Made by a program: the position numbers and the translations under genes. A stretch of DNA of 64,000 nt from contig PBNO01000002.1 in the NCBI GenBank assembly GCA_002723155.1, forward strand, positions 1 to 64,000, in the 5' to 3' direction. Origin of the DNA: Ponticaulis sp. (GTDB lineage: Bacteria; Pseudomonadota; Alphaproteobacteria; Caulobacterales; Hyphomonadaceae). Positions within the stretch are counted from its first letter, which is position 1. Each line of letters begins with the position of its first letter. Of this stretch, positions 43,861-52,909 are shown piece after piece. Below the pieces are notes generated by a model, which ran no database searches, was not told the DNA's origin, and was given only the letters and a program-made list of their open reading frames with translations.

Positions 43861-44765
43861 GCGCCCTTCTGGGACAGCCAGACGCCAAACAGAATAAGTG
43901 CATATGCCGCAACACTGCGGAAAGACTGCATTTCTCCAAACATGAAGAACGCGATCAGAGCCGTGACAACAGGAATGGTGTAGCCGGTCAGAGAAATGAA
44001 CGTCGCAGTCGTGCGCGCGACCAGCCGCATATAGAGAAATGAGGCCGCCGCCGTCGGCGCGAGCGCTAAAATCGCAATCCCCGCAAAAGCAGATGGCGAC
44101 GGATCAAGCGCAGCAAAATCCACACCTGCGAGCGTCGGCAGGCTCAACAAAGCTGCCAGCGTCACAAAAGCTGCAGACATCATAATGGGTGACATAGGCG
44201 GCGCAGCACGTGCTGTAATCGTGGTGATAGCGTAAAACATGGTTGCCATCAGACATAAGGCTTGTGCGCCCACGCTCGCTGAACCAAAGGATGAGATCGC
44301 GTCTGGCCCAAACAATAGTGCGACGCCGCTAAAGCCGACAATCAGGCCCAGCACAACGCCCCGCGTCAGGCGTTCTGCTGCAAAGAAGAAATGTGCAAGG
44401 CCCGCCACAAACAGAGGCGCCGCAGCGACATAAAGCGCGGCTAGGCTGGAATCGACAGTTCGCTGAGCAAAAGTGATCGCCAGAAACGGCGCCGTCATCC
44501 CGATAAAACCGAGCACAAACAGCGTGCCCCAGCGTCGCCAGTCCGTTAGCGGCGGGAAGCGCTCCTTCTTCCAGATGGCGATGCCCATGAGAATGGCTGC
44601 GCCAATGCAAAGGCGCGCCGCCGTCACCAACTGCGGCGGAAAGCCATGCGCCGGATCACTCATATTCACCGCAAGCCGGTTACCCGGATAGGCGAGCGCC
44701 CAGAGGACCGTCAGAACGGCAAACAAAGTCCAGTCTAGAGAATTACGATGCCCGGGCGTGCTCAT
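43839..44765 (-). CDS. EamA-family drug/metabolite transporter
   Basis: A 308-residue protein with about ten membrane helices in two EamA repeats (LFAVLTVLWALAYPGNRLAV at the start; the second begins near ALCLMATMFYAITTI). DMT proteins of this type export amino acids or metabolites. It overlaps the TrpF-like gene upstream by four bases and is thus translationally coupled to it, which could suggest an aromatic or indole-related substrate; this is inference. Confidence 0.92.
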   Translation of the reverse strand: MSTPGHRNSLDWTLFAVLTVLWALAYPGNRLAVNMSDPAHGFPPQLVTAARLCIGAAILMGIAIWKKERFPPLTDWRRWGTLFVLGFIGMTAPFLAITFAQRTVDSSLAALYVAAAPLFVAGLAHFFFAAERLTRGVVLGLIVGFSGVALLFGPDAISSFGSASVGAQALCLMATMFYAITTITARAAPPMSPIMMSAAFVTLAALLSLPTLAGVDFAALDPSPSAFAGIAILALAPTAAASFLYMRLVARTTATFISLTGYTIPVVTALIAFFMFGEMQSFRSVAAYALILFGVWLSQKGAKRDPSV

Positions 44766-45430
44766 CTGTGCCGGTCAGCATGACGGATCGCCGTCATGAA
44801 CCGCTCAAGCTTTTCTGGGTCGAGATGCCCTCCCGTGCGAACGCCAGAGCAGATATCCACACCATAAGGACGGACCTTCGCGATCGCCTCGCCGACATTC
44901 TCAGCGTTCAGACCACCTGCCAGAAAGACAGGTTTGGAGCTTGCTTCAACAATCTTGCGCGAGAGCGCCCAATCATGCGTGCGCCCGGTTCCGCCCAGTT
45001 CCGGCGTGTCGGCATTTGGTCGACCGGAATCGAGAAGAAACGCATGCACATGCGGTTCGTATTTCGCAACGAGATCCAGCGCGCGTTCGTCTTCTACATG
45101 AATGACCTGTACGCGGCGCGTTGAAAGCAGAACCCGATCAAGGCTCATCGTTTCGGCAAGCGTCATATGCTGGACAAGCTGGACCGTAGACACACCCGTG
45201 CGCAGAAGATGCTCTGCAACGCCGGTCGCGGTCGTCTCGGACGTAAGCATGAAACAGCTGACACCCGGTGGCACATTGCGGGCAATGTCACGGATTTTCG
45301 TATCCGTCAGCTGGCCGGGGCCGGATGGCATTTTACCAACGAGGCCGATCGCGTCGGCGCCAGCCTTCACGGCGAGCTGCGCTTCGTCAGCCGATGATAT
45401 GCAGCAGATTTTGACCCGTGTTCGCGTCAA
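44762..45430 (-). CDS. divergent phosphoribosylanthranilate isomerase-like protein
   Basis: A 222-residue TIM-barrel protein of the TrpF family. TrpF motifs are present: TRVKICCISSADEAQLAVKAGADAIG in parts (catalytic Cys next to Lys-Ile), FLLDSGRPN with the general acid Asp, ELGGTGRTHDW, VFLAGGLNAENV, and DICSGVRTGGHLDPEKL. The usual KICG reads KICC, and the C-terminal GVE is GVR. It is not beside trpB or trpA. It may be a true TrpF or a paralog with another Amadori-type substrate. It overlaps the DMT transporter gene by four bases. Confidence 0.82.
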   Translation of the reverse strand: MTRTRVKICCISSADEAQLAVKAGADAIGLVGKMPSGPGQLTDTKIRDIARNVPPGVSCFMLTSETTATGVAEHLLRTGVSTVQLVQHMTLAETMSLDRVLLSTRRVQVIHVEDERALDLVAKYEPHVHAFLLDSGRPNADTPELGGTGRTHDWALSRKIVEASSKPVFLAGGLNAENVGEAIAKVRPYGVDICSGVRTGGHLDPEKLERFMTAIRHADRHR

Positions 45431-45436
45431 CAGATC

Positions 45437-45943
45437 TTACTCCGGCGCAAAATCAAACAGAGTTTCACCGCGATACTGCGCCCAGCCGATATCGCCGGCC
45501 TTTGTCGCTTTGGCTTTCTCGCTTTTCGGCTCAAGTCGTACGCGGCGACCGTCCACCAGCTCGAGAAACACAAAGTCACCGGCCTCATCGCTCGCGGCAA
45601 CGAACTGGCGCTCACGCACCAGAGCAGCCACCCACGCACCGGCAGGCTTGCTACTGCCCTCTTTGTGCTGGCGGTAAAGATAAGCGCCCAGCGCGGACAG
45701 GCAGTAAATGAGTGCGCACGCCGTCAGGCCCATACCACCCATAAAGAGAAGATCGCCAACGAATGTTGTGCCTGCCGTCACTTTCACAATGATCAGATAA
45801 AGCACTGCGACCGCAACAAAGCCGCCAGCCCAATAGAGCGTGCGCTGATTGATTGCCGGAACCCTGACTTCAGCCTTTTCCTGCTTCGGCGGAGATGTGC
45901 GCCGCGCAAAGGCTTCAAGTCGATCCAAATCGCTGTTGCTCAT
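45437..45943 (-). CDS. two-helix membrane protein of unknown function
   Basis: A 168-residue protein with a charged N-terminus (LDRLEAFARRTSPPKQEK), two membrane helices (about residues 35-58 and 63-90), and a soluble C-terminal domain of about 75 residues (FVFLELVDGRRVRLEPKSEKAK in parts, GDIGWAQYRGETLFDF). I recognise no family. It starts a three-gene minus-strand unit with the TrpF-like and DMT genes (six bases, then an overlap), so it may work with them at the membrane. Confidence 0.7.
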   Translation of the reverse strand: MSNSDLDRLEAFARRTSPPKQEKAEVRVPAINQRTLYWAGGFVAVAVLYLIIVKVTAGTTFVGDLLFMGGMGLTACALIYCLSALGAYLYRQHKEGSSKPAGAWVAALVRERQFVAASDEAGDFVFLELVDGRRVRLEPKSEKAKATKAGDIGWAQYRGETLFDFAPE

Positions 45944-46145
45944 AGTGTCCCGGTTCCTGAAATGATTCGCAGCGCCGCTGTTTACGGCAAAGCTAGTCGA
46001 TACTCTGCCACGCGCAAAGTCTGCTTACCCTATTTACTGGCAAATGCCTCAAAAGCGAGGCAGGATTATGAAACTCGGCCTCACGGCGATGCGACGAAAT
46101 TGTCATGAAAAACCGCGTGCATTGTTAACGCAGGTATGAGATACG

Positions 46146-46203
46146 GGCTGCGGGCCAGGCATCCCCAACGATGCCCAGCCTATCTGTAAGGATAGGAGTA
46201 CAA
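46146..46203 (+). ncRNA. serC-type structured RNA leader
   Basis: Two hairpins precede serC. The first has GGGC, an internal CA/CA loop, and GGCATC pairing with GATGCC around CCCAAC. The second is CCTATC / GATAGG with a TGTAAG loop, and its 3' arm runs into the AGGAG ribosome-binding site of serC. The two stems share bases 46179-46181, so they may compete. This layout and position fit the serC RNA motif known upstream of alphaproteobacterial serC genes; the ligand or trigger is unknown. The covariation needed for proof was not tested. Confidence 0.8.
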
Positions 46204-46207
46204 ACAG

Positions 46208-47371
46208 ATGACGACAGTCGCTAAACCAGCGGTGCGCCCGGCGTGCCCGTATTTTTCTTCAGGTCCTACGGCGAAACGCCCGGGCTTTTCTCTCTCACAA
46301 CTCGAAGACGCAGCGCTTGGTCGCTCTCACCGCTCCAAGATTGGCAAGGCCAAGCTTAAAGAAGCGATTGATCTGACGCGCGAAGCGCTTGGCGTACCTG
46401 ATGACTATCTCATCGGCATCGTGCCTGCGTCCGATACTGGCGCTGTCGAAATGGCTATGTGGTCTATGCTGGGCGAACGCCCTGTGGACGTGTTCGCATG
46501 GGAAAGCTTCGGCGAAGACTGGGTGAAAGACACACTCGACCAACTGAAAGACGTCGACGCAACTGCGCACGTGGCAAAAGAATACGGTACACTGCCGGAC
46601 TTCTCTAAAGCCCGCGATGATGCCGACATCATCTTCACATGGAACGGCACAACATCCGGCACCAAAGTTCCAAACGCTGACTGGATCGTCAAAAACCCTG
46701 AGCGCGTTGTCATCAACGATGCGACGTCTGCTGCATTCGCGCAGGACATTGACTGGGAAAAAGTCGATGTGACGACATTCAGCTGGCAGAAAATCCTCGG
46801 CGGTGAAGCTGCGCACGGCATGCTGGTGCTGTCACCTGCGGCTGTTGCACGCCTTGAGCGCTACACGCCAAACCGTCCTCTGCCGAAAATTTTCCGCATG
46901 GTAAAAAAGGGCAAAGTCGACCTCGGCATTTTCGAAGGCGCGACCATCAACACGCCGTCCATGCTCTGCGTTGAAGACTATATCCAGTCTCTCAAATGGG
47001 CTCTGGAACTCGGCGGCTGGAAAGCCCTGAAAGCACGCTCTGACGAGAGCCTCTCAATCCTTGAGGACTTCGTTGCAGAGAATGACTGGATCGACTTCCT
47101 CTGTCAGGACAAGGCGACACGCTCCAACACAGGCGTGACGCTGAAAATCACAGACGACCGTTTTGCGGCTCTGTCTGCTGATGATCAGGCTGCCTTCATG
47201 AAGAAGATGACTGGTCTTCTGGAAAAAGAAGGTGTGGCTTTCGACGCAAACGGCTATCGCGCAGCGCCTCCGGGCCTTCGCATCTGGTGCGGCGCAACAG
47301 TTGAACCTTCCGACGTGAAGGCGCTCACACCGTGGCTCACATGGGCGTTTGAAGAAACCATCAACGCTTAA
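46208..47371 (+). CDS. serC: phosphoserine aminotransferase
   Basis: SerC converts 3-phosphohydroxypyruvate and glutamate to phosphoserine in serine synthesis. The 387-residue PLP enzyme shows GRSHRSKIGKAKLKEAIDLT, FTWNGTTSGTKVPN, and the PLP lysine (Lys195) in SWQKILGGEAAHGML. Length and motifs are those of the alphaproteobacterial form of the enzyme. It is preceded by a structured RNA leader with the ribosome-binding site, and followed by a MazG-like gene and serA, forming the serine biosynthesis unit. Confidence 0.96.
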   Translation: MTTVAKPAVRPACPYFSSGPTAKRPGFSLSQLEDAALGRSHRSKIGKAKLKEAIDLTREALGVPDDYLIGIVPASDTGAVEMAMWSMLGERPVDVFAWESFGEDWVKDTLDQLKDVDATAHVAKEYGTLPDFSKARDDADIIFTWNGTTSGTKVPNADWIVKNPERVVINDATSAAFAQDIDWEKVDVTTFSWQKILGGEAAHGMLVLSPAAVARLERYTPNRPLPKIFRMVKKGKVDLGIFEGATINTPSMLCVEDYIQSLKWALELGGWKALKARSDESLSILEDFVAENDWIDFLCQDKATRSNTGVTLKITDDRFAALSADDQAAFMKKMTGLLEKEGVAFDANGYRAAPPGLRIWCGATVEPSDVKALTPWLTWAFEETINA

Positions 47372-47374
47372 GAG

Positions 47375-47686
47375 ATGACGGAGACCTCCTCCAGCATCTG
47401 TGCATGGGGCGATGAGACATTCGGCAAGGTGAGCGATCCGGTAAAACTCGCAGAGCGGGCAGAACTGGAACTCACCGAACTGAAAGAAGCCCTCATCGCA
47501 GGAGATGTGACCGAAGCGGGCAAAGAAGCCGCCGACGTCACCATCCTCCTCCACCGGCTCATGGCTGTTCTTGGCAAAGACCTCTCAAACGAGGTGGACG
47601 CCAAAATGGCCATCAACCGGGCTCGTGAATGGCAGAGCGCTGGAGATGGCACCGGAAGCCACTCGCAGAAATCACCCGAAGAGTAG
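47375..47686 (+). CDS. MazG-like nucleotide pyrophosphohydrolase
   Basis: A 103-residue all-alpha NTP pyrophosphatase of the MazG-like superfamily. The core AERAELELTELKEALIAGD supplies the first acidic helix, and KEAADVTILLHRLMAVLG the second, together the Mg-binding set of Glu and Asp residues. The N-terminus (WGDETFGKVSDPVKLAERA) fits the short type of the family. It starts three bases after serC and would be co-transcribed. Housecleaning of non-canonical dNTPs is the usual role; a link to serine is not obvious. Confidence 0.87.
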   Translation: MTETSSSICAWGDETFGKVSDPVKLAERAELELTELKEALIAGDVTEAGKEAADVTILLHRLMAVLGKDLSNEVDAKMAINRAREWQSAGDGTGSHSQKSPEE

Positions 47687-47727
47687 TTATTAATTTGCTC
47701 GACCTGGTTCCTCGTTTCAATCGGTCG

Positions 47728-47788
47728 GTCTGCGCCTTCGCCTTGCTCTTGATGAGCACCACACAGCCCGACCGGGCTGAGCGCAGAC
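47728..47788 (+). promoter_or_regulatory. structured leader upstream of serA
   Basis: An outer pair (GTCTGCGC / GCGCAGAC) encloses a perfect inner hairpin (CAGCCCG / CGGGCTG, 47764-47779) plus an A/T-containing arm. The structure ends about 55 bases before the serA start codon. No T-run follows, so it is not a plain terminator; a regulatory or processing site between the MazG-like gene and serA is likely. Confidence 0.5.
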
Positions 47789-47841
47789 AGCCGGAACGCA
47801 AGTGAAGAATAGCTGTCGAGCACCAACAACAGGATAAAACC

Positions 47842-49416
47842 ATGCCTAAGGTTCTTATTGCAGACAAACTCAGCCCGGCAGCAGCCGAAATCTTCCGTAA
47901 TCGCGGTCTTGAAGTCGACGTTAAACCCGGCCTCTCCAAAGAAGAGCTGATCGAGATCATTCCTCAGTATGACGGCCTTGCCGTCCGTTCAGCATGTAAG
48001 CCGGACGCAGACGTTATTGCTGCAGCGACAAACCTGAAAGTCATTGGCCGCGCAGGTATCGGCGTCGACAATATCGACGTAAAAGCTGCAACGGCTAAAG
48101 GCGTGATCGTTATGAACACGCCATTCGGCAACACGATCACCACAGCCGAGCACGCAATTGCCATGCTGTTTGCTGCGGCTCGCCAGATCCCGGCAGCAGA
48201 CGCACGCACACAAGCTGGCGAATGGCCGAAGAAAGACTTCATGGGCACCGAGCTCTCTTTCAAAACACTCGGCGTCATCGGTTGCGGCAATATCGGCTCT
48301 ATCGTTGCAGAGCGCGCAATCGGCCTGAAAATGAAAGTCATAGCGTTTGACCCGTTCCTCACGGAAGAGCGCGCGACTGACCTTGGCGTAAAGAAAGTCG
48401 ATCTCGAAACACTTCTCGCTCAGGCGGATGCTATTTCCCTGCACACACCGCTGACAGACGCGACACGCAATATCCTGTCTGCTGACGCGATCCAGAAAAC
48501 GAAGAAGGGTGTCATCATCATCAACTGTGCCCGTGGCGGACTTGTTGATGAAGCGGCCGTTCGTGCCGGCCTCGATTCCGGTCACATTTCTGCGGCAGCG
48601 TTCGACGTATTCGTTGAAGAGCCAGCGAAAGACAACATCCTGTTCGGCGCGCCAAACTTCGTTGCAACGCCTCACCTTGGCGCCGCGACAACAGAAGCGC
48701 AGGAAAACGTTGCCCTTCAGGTTGCTGACCAGATTTCTGATTACCTTCTGACGGGTGCTGTCACCAACGCCCTCAACACGCCAAGCATTTCTGCTGAAGA
48801 AGCGCCGCGCCTCAAGCCATATGCAGAGCTGGCTGAAAAGCTCGGCCTGTTCGCTGGCCAGATCGCTGATGGCGGTTTCACAGAAATCGAAATCGGCTTT
48901 GAAGGCGAACCTGCTCAGCTCAACACCAAGCCGCTGACAGCAGCAGCTGTTTCCGGCGCGCTCCGTCCGATCATGTCTGACGTGAACATGGTGTCTGCAC
49001 CGGAAATCCTGAAAGCAAACGGCGTAACGCTCACAGAAGCGACACGTGCGGACAGCCCGGTATATGATAACCTGATCCGTATCCGCGTGAAGGTCGATGG
49101 CGCATGGCGTGATGTTGCCGGCTCCATCGTGGCTGGCGTGCCTAAGATCGTTGAAGTCAAAGGCATGGCACTGGACGCAAAATTCCGTCCGACCATTCTC
49201 TACGTCAACAACCTCGACAAGCCTGGCTTCATCGGTGCGCTCGGCGTGATGCTCGGCGAAGCTGGCATCAACATCGCGACCTTCAACCTTGGCCGTGAAG
49301 GCGAAGGCGAAGAAGCGATTGCCCTGATTGGCATCGATGCTGAAGTGCCATCAGAAGTTCTGAAAAACATTCAGGCTCTGCCGCACGTCCGTTACGTGAA
49401 AGTTCTTCAGTTCTAA
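47842..49416 (+). CDS. serA: D-3-phosphoglycerate dehydrogenase
   Basis: SerA oxidises 3-phosphoglycerate to 3-phosphohydroxypyruvate, the first committed step of serine synthesis. The 524-residue long form has the NAD loop GCGNIGS, the catalytic sections INCARGGLVDE and TPHLGAATTEAQ (catalytic His), an intervening domain, and a C-terminal ACT domain (LYVNNLDKPGFIGALGVML) that binds serine for feedback control. A strong terminator follows. Confidence 0.97.
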   Translation: MPKVLIADKLSPAAAEIFRNRGLEVDVKPGLSKEELIEIIPQYDGLAVRSACKPDADVIAAATNLKVIGRAGIGVDNIDVKAATAKGVIVMNTPFGNTITTAEHAIAMLFAAARQIPAADARTQAGEWPKKDFMGTELSFKTLGVIGCGNIGSIVAERAIGLKMKVIAFDPFLTEERATDLGVKKVDLETLLAQADAISLHTPLTDATRNILSADAIQKTKKGVIIINCARGGLVDEAAVRAGLDSGHISAAAFDVFVEEPAKDNILFGAPNFVATPHLGAATTEAQENVALQVADQISDYLLTGAVTNALNTPSISAEEAPRLKPYAELAEKLGLFAGQIADGGFTEIEIGFEGEPAQLNTKPLTAAAVSGALRPIMSDVNMVSAPEILKANGVTLTEATRADSPVYDNLIRIRVKVDGAWRDVAGSIVAGVPKIVEVKGMALDAKFRPTILYVNNLDKPGFIGALGVMLGEAGINIATFNLGREGEGEEAIALIGIDAEVPSEVLKNIQALPHVRYVKVLQF

Positions 49417-49440
49417 GACGTTACGTCACCTGAAAAAGAA

Positions 49441-49471
49441 AACGCCGCCTCGTAATGAGGCGGCGTTTTTT
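49441..49471. terminator. bidirectional rho-independent terminator
   Basis: AACGCCGCCTC pairs with GAGGCGGCGTT around GTAAT. T-rich tracts follow on both strands, so it can end serA (plus) and the chemoreceptor gene (minus). Confidence 0.94.
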
Positions 49472-49496
49472 GTTTGCCTTGTGGTGTGTGAAATAA

Positions 49497-51209
49497 TCAG
49501 GCCGCAGCCACATCGTCGAGGAAGCGCTCGACAGCGCTCTTGAGAGACGATGTACGCTCGTTGAGGCGACCGGCATAGCCAAGCACCTCATTTGCAGAAC
49601 GGGTTGTCTGATCCACCGAAGAGCTCAGTTCGGACATGGTCTGCGAGACGCGCCCCGTTCCTTCAGCCGCACGCTGGACACTGCCAGAGATTTCAGCTGT
49701 CGCAGAGCCTTGCTCCTCAATCGCAGACGCAATCGCGCTGGTGTAGGAGTTCAACTCTTCAATGCCGGTTGTGATGTCGGCAATCGCCTGAACGGATGCG
49801 TTCGTCTCATCCTGAATTGCGCTGATCTGGGCAGAGATTTCTTCGGTCGCCTTCGCCGTTTGTGTCGCCAGCTGCTTCACTTCGGATGCAACGACAGCAA
49901 AACCCTTGCCCGCCTCACCTGCACGCGCCGCTTCGATTGTGGCGTTAAGCGCGAGAAGGTTTGTCTGCTCGGCAATGGCCTGAATGAGCGTAACGACCTC
50001 GCCAATACGACCTGCCGCCTGCGCCAGACGTTCGATCTTGGTGTTGGTCTCACGGCCGTTCTCTGTTGCGCTTGCAACAATGCGGGTCGTTTCGACGACC
50101 TGACGACCAATCTCGCCGATAGATGCTGTCAGCTCTTCAGCTGCACTCGCAACAGACTGGACATTGTTCGTCGCTTCACCGGATGCGCCGAGAGACTCGC
50201 TCGCACGATCCGCACTGTTGCGTGCAATCTGGCTCAGCGTATCTGCCGTGCTGTCGAGGCCATGCGCAGTCGCAGAGACTTCCTTCAATTCGTCCATGAC
50301 GATGTCACGGAAGGACGCAATCATCTGCTCCATACGCTGCTGACGCTCGCGGGCCTGTTCATCGACGATTTTTTGCTTTTCAGCCAGCGAATGACGATCA
50401 CGCACACCTTGTTGCAGCTTGGTGACCGATGCAGCCAGCTGGCCGATTTCATCCTTACGCCCGGTGTGCGGCACGGAAATAGACAGGTTCTCACGCGCAA
50501 TCTCATCCGTGATTTGCGCCATATCTCGAACTGGACGCAGAAGGCGGCGGCTTGCGAAAATGCTGACAATAATTGCGATCACAATGACCGGCACAACTGC
50601 CATGCCAAACTTGATCATCATGTCCGCGATCACGCCGGTAATGCGTGCCTTCTGAACACCCACATAGAGGATACCAATGACATCGCCGGATGCGTTCTCA
50701 ATCGGCTGATAGACCGTGTAATAGTCCGTGCCCAGGATATTCGCTTCACCGCGGAACGTCTCACCACGTGTGACAATCGGATAAACCGCACCGTTTTGCC
50801 CGAGCGGTGTACCGACGGCGCGATTGCCATCCGGCTTCACGATGTTTGTGGAGCGACGCCAGAAGTCGCGCGTTTCGTCATCCCAGACGAACACCGTCGC
50901 GGTTTCGCCGGTCGCCTGACCGATACTGTCGATCAGGTCGTGTGAACTGAATTCAGGAATAGTGTCGGCACGAACGGAGCGGACTTCACCATCGCCATCC
51001 CAGCCGATTTCAAACTCATCAAGGTTCTGCGACAGCACCGTCGCAGCAACGCGCAGGCTCGCACTCTGTGAATTCAGAGTATCCTGACGTACTTTCAAAG
51101 AAACAACTTCGTATGCAATTGCCCAGATAATAAGAAGTGATGCAGCCACGAGCATCGCACTCATCGCAGCAATTGAAGACGAGACCTTCATATTTTTAAA
51201 CATATTCAT
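49497..51209 (-). CDS. methyl-accepting chemotaxis protein with Cache sensor (1)
   Basis: A 570-residue chemoreceptor. One membrane helix (about residues 12-34) precedes a periplasmic single-Cache domain, with [20 protein letters not shown] and [14 protein letters not shown] among its typical sections. A second helix (about 190-213) is followed by a HAMP domain and a long signalling coiled coil with the MCP hairpin [28 protein letters not shown]. No CheR-binding pentapeptide ends the protein. It is a clear paralog of the receptor at 52910-54607. The ATG at 51209 lies behind GGGATCC; a start further upstream is less likely. Confidence 0.95.
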   Translation of the reverse strand: MNMFKNMKVSSSIAAMSAMLVAASLLIIWAIAYEVVSLKVRQDTLNSQSASLRVAATVLSQNLDEFEIGWDGDGEVRSVRADTIPEFSSHDLIDSIGQATGETATVFVWDDETRDFWRRSTNIVKPDGNRAVGTPLGQNGAVYPIVTRGETFRGEANILGTDYYTVYQPIENASGDVIGILYVGVQKARITGVIADMMIKFGMAVVPVIVIAIIVSIFASRRLLRPVRDMAQITDEIARENLSISVPHTGRKDEIGQLAASVTKLQQGVRDRHSLAEKQKIVDEQARERQQRMEQMIASFRDIVMDELKEVSATAHGLDSTADTLSQIARNSADRASESLGASGEATNNVQSVASAAEELTASIGEIGRQVVETTRIVASATENGRETNTKIERLAQAAGRIGEVVTLIQAIAEQTNLLALNATIEAARAGEAGKGFAVVASEVKQLATQTAKATEEISAQISAIQDETNASVQAIADITTGIEELNSYTSAIASAIEEQGSATAEISGSVQRAAEGTGRVSQTMSELSSSVDQTTRSANEVLGYAGRLNERTSSLKSAVERFLDDVAAA

Positions 51210-51438
51210 TTTAAGGATCCCAGGACTAGTATTGTCCCAGAGTATCACTGAACGACTTTCGCTCGGTTAATGAGCGAGGCTCAATTGTTAGAGAACCGGG
51301 GGCCTTTTGAACCAAATTTTCAATCAGTTTGGCGCAAATTCTGCATACTTCCCCTTAAAATCGCGCCATGGTTTCACTTGAGTGTGCGTTCAGGCAAACT
51401 CACCCGACCCATGACTTGCGCAATTTCGTGCTAACGTT

Positions 51439-52218
51439 ATGGCAAAGCCTGAAACGTCCCGCACCAATTTCGGATTCGACATGCCTGACTTTTTCCAGAT
51501 CATTCTCGACCAGCTGGTGAGCGGTATCACTGCCGGAAGACCTGACAATTTGCTGATCGTGTCTCTGGGGCTGATCGCAACATTCTACCTGATTTACAGA
51601 CTTGGCGGCCGTGCCTGGGCGTTCCTGTACTTTGCGACCATCCCTTTTCTGAACTGGTCTTTTGGCGTCATCGAAACCTGGTGCTTTGTGACGCCCGCAT
51701 CAGGCGAACCCGGACGCGTCGCATTTGATGCTTGTCTGGCAGGCCCCATGGGCCTGTTTGAAAAAGGTATAAGCTTCCACCCACTCGCCATGGTCACCGG
51801 ATTTGTGTTCGTCCTGAGAGACTTCGTGCAGCGCCGCATGGGGCAGCGCGTTCTTATGGTGATGGCGCTTGGTGTGGCGTGGGCCTTCTACTATGCATGG
51901 CCTGTCATCGCGATTGCCTCCGGCCTGGCCTTCGCGATTTCCGAGCTGGCAGACTGGGCAATCTACACCTTCACAAAATACCGGCTCTCCACGCGAATTC
52001 TGGTGTCGTCAGCCGTCGCCTCTCCAGTGGACACGACCGTCTTCCTGTTCGGCGCAGACCTTGCTGTTCAGATGCAGCTCGGAGAACCGGCAGGCACCAT
52101 GTTGCACACGGCGAACTGGATCGCGTTTGTGATCGGCAAAATGGTCGGCGCGCTGTTCGTTAGCCGCGCCATGCGCAAGCGTGAAGATGCCGGCCTCGTG
52201 GACCCGCAGGCAGTTTAG
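51439..52218 (+). CDS. VUT (YhhQ-like) family membrane transporter
   Basis: A 259-residue protein with about six membrane helices. The sections FVFVLRDFVQRRMGQR, IAIASGLAFAISELADWAIYTF and RILVSSAVASPVDTTVFLFG match the VUT/YhhQ family; several members import queuosine precursors such as preQ0. Substrate here is inferred only. No queuosine gene is adjacent; neighbours are the two receptors and a DHFR-like protein. It diverges from the first receptor gene. Confidence 0.85.
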   Translation: MAKPETSRTNFGFDMPDFFQIILDQLVSGITAGRPDNLLIVSLGLIATFYLIYRLGGRAWAFLYFATIPFLNWSFGVIETWCFVTPASGEPGRVAFDACLAGPMGLFEKGISFHPLAMVTGFVFVLRDFVQRRMGQRVLMVMALGVAWAFYYAWPVIAIASGLAFAISELADWAIYTFTKYRLSTRILVSSAVASPVDTTVFLFGADLAVQMQLGEPAGTMLHTANWIAFVIGKMVGALFVSRAMRKREDAGLVDPQAV

Positions 52219-52785
52219 TTATGGCGCAGGCGTCCAGCTAACCACATCGACGCCCTCATCCAACACCTGAAGAGGCCCCGGCTGATATCCGGCTTCTGCC
52301 AGTATAGCTTCTGCAGATTGTCCCCGGTTCACACCGGAGAACACACCTGTACCACCGGGCAGTGTGACGCCGCGCACGCGGCTGAGGTGAAACGCCGTGA
52401 ACCGCACCTCACCTGTCAGGAAGAAGTCAAAAATATCGCGCCCGCCAGTAACGGCGAGATGCGAAACCGGCAATTCGAAGGCCTGCAGCGCGGCTGCCAG
52501 CGGACAGGCATCGGGATTCCAGAAAACGATCAGACCATCCACCTTCACAGCTTCGACGGAACGCGTCAGAACAAGCCGGTTCCGACGGGCATGGTTTGGC
52601 GTAGCATCATGGCTTCGGCGACCGAGTACGCTGACATCAGCTGCATCCAGCCCCGCCTGAAAGAAATCCCACTCAGCATCATTCTTCAGGCTATCCGGCA
52701 TATTACCGTCTGCATCTGCAATACAGTCATCATCACTGACGACAGCATAGCCCTCAATACGCAATTTCCCGGTACTCAACGACAT
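52219..52785 (-). CDS. DHFR-fold (RibD C-terminal-like) protein
   Basis: A 188-residue protein with the fold of dihydrofolate reductase and the reductase half of RibD: LRIEGYAVVSDDDCIADADG at the start, an ADVSVLGRRSHDA strand-turn with the phosphate-binding Gly, NRLVLTRS, and VTGGRDIFDFFLTG near residue 115, the conserved GG dinucleotide loop. Whether it binds NADPH and what it reduces cannot be told from this. I use the ATG at 52785, behind AGGTGGGG; a GTG three codons upstream is possible. Its stop directly abuts the transporter stop. Confidence 0.78.
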   Translation of the reverse strand: MSLSTGKLRIEGYAVVSDDDCIADADGNMPDSLKNDAEWDFFQAGLDAADVSVLGRRSHDATPNHARRNRLVLTRSVEAVKVDGLIVFWNPDACPLAAALQAFELPVSHLAVTGGRDIFDFFLTGEVRFTAFHLSRVRGVTLPGGTGVFSGVNRGQSAEAILAEAGYQPGPLQVLDEGVDVVSWTPAP

Positions 52786-52855
52786 CCGCCCCACCTGTTT
52801 GCTTTATGTGGCAGCTCTAATTGCGCTGTTCCTCCGCCCGATCAATAGCCAAACG

Positions 52856-52886
52856 AAAAACGCCGCCCCATTCAGGAGCGGCGTTT
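52856..52886 (-). terminator. rho-independent terminator after the second receptor gene
   Basis: On the minus strand AACGCCGCTCC pairs with GGGGCGGCGTT (one wobble) around TGAAT and is followed by TTT. It lies 24 bases past the stop at 52910. Confidence 0.88.
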
Positions 52887-52909
52887 CCGGTATCTGCCTG
52901 AGAGGGACA

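Noticed and set aside
49710-50945. Open frame of 411 codons on the plus strand
   Set aside because: It is opposite the chemoreceptor gene; its composition (very rich in Arg, Cys and Asn) is that of a reverse-strand shadow.
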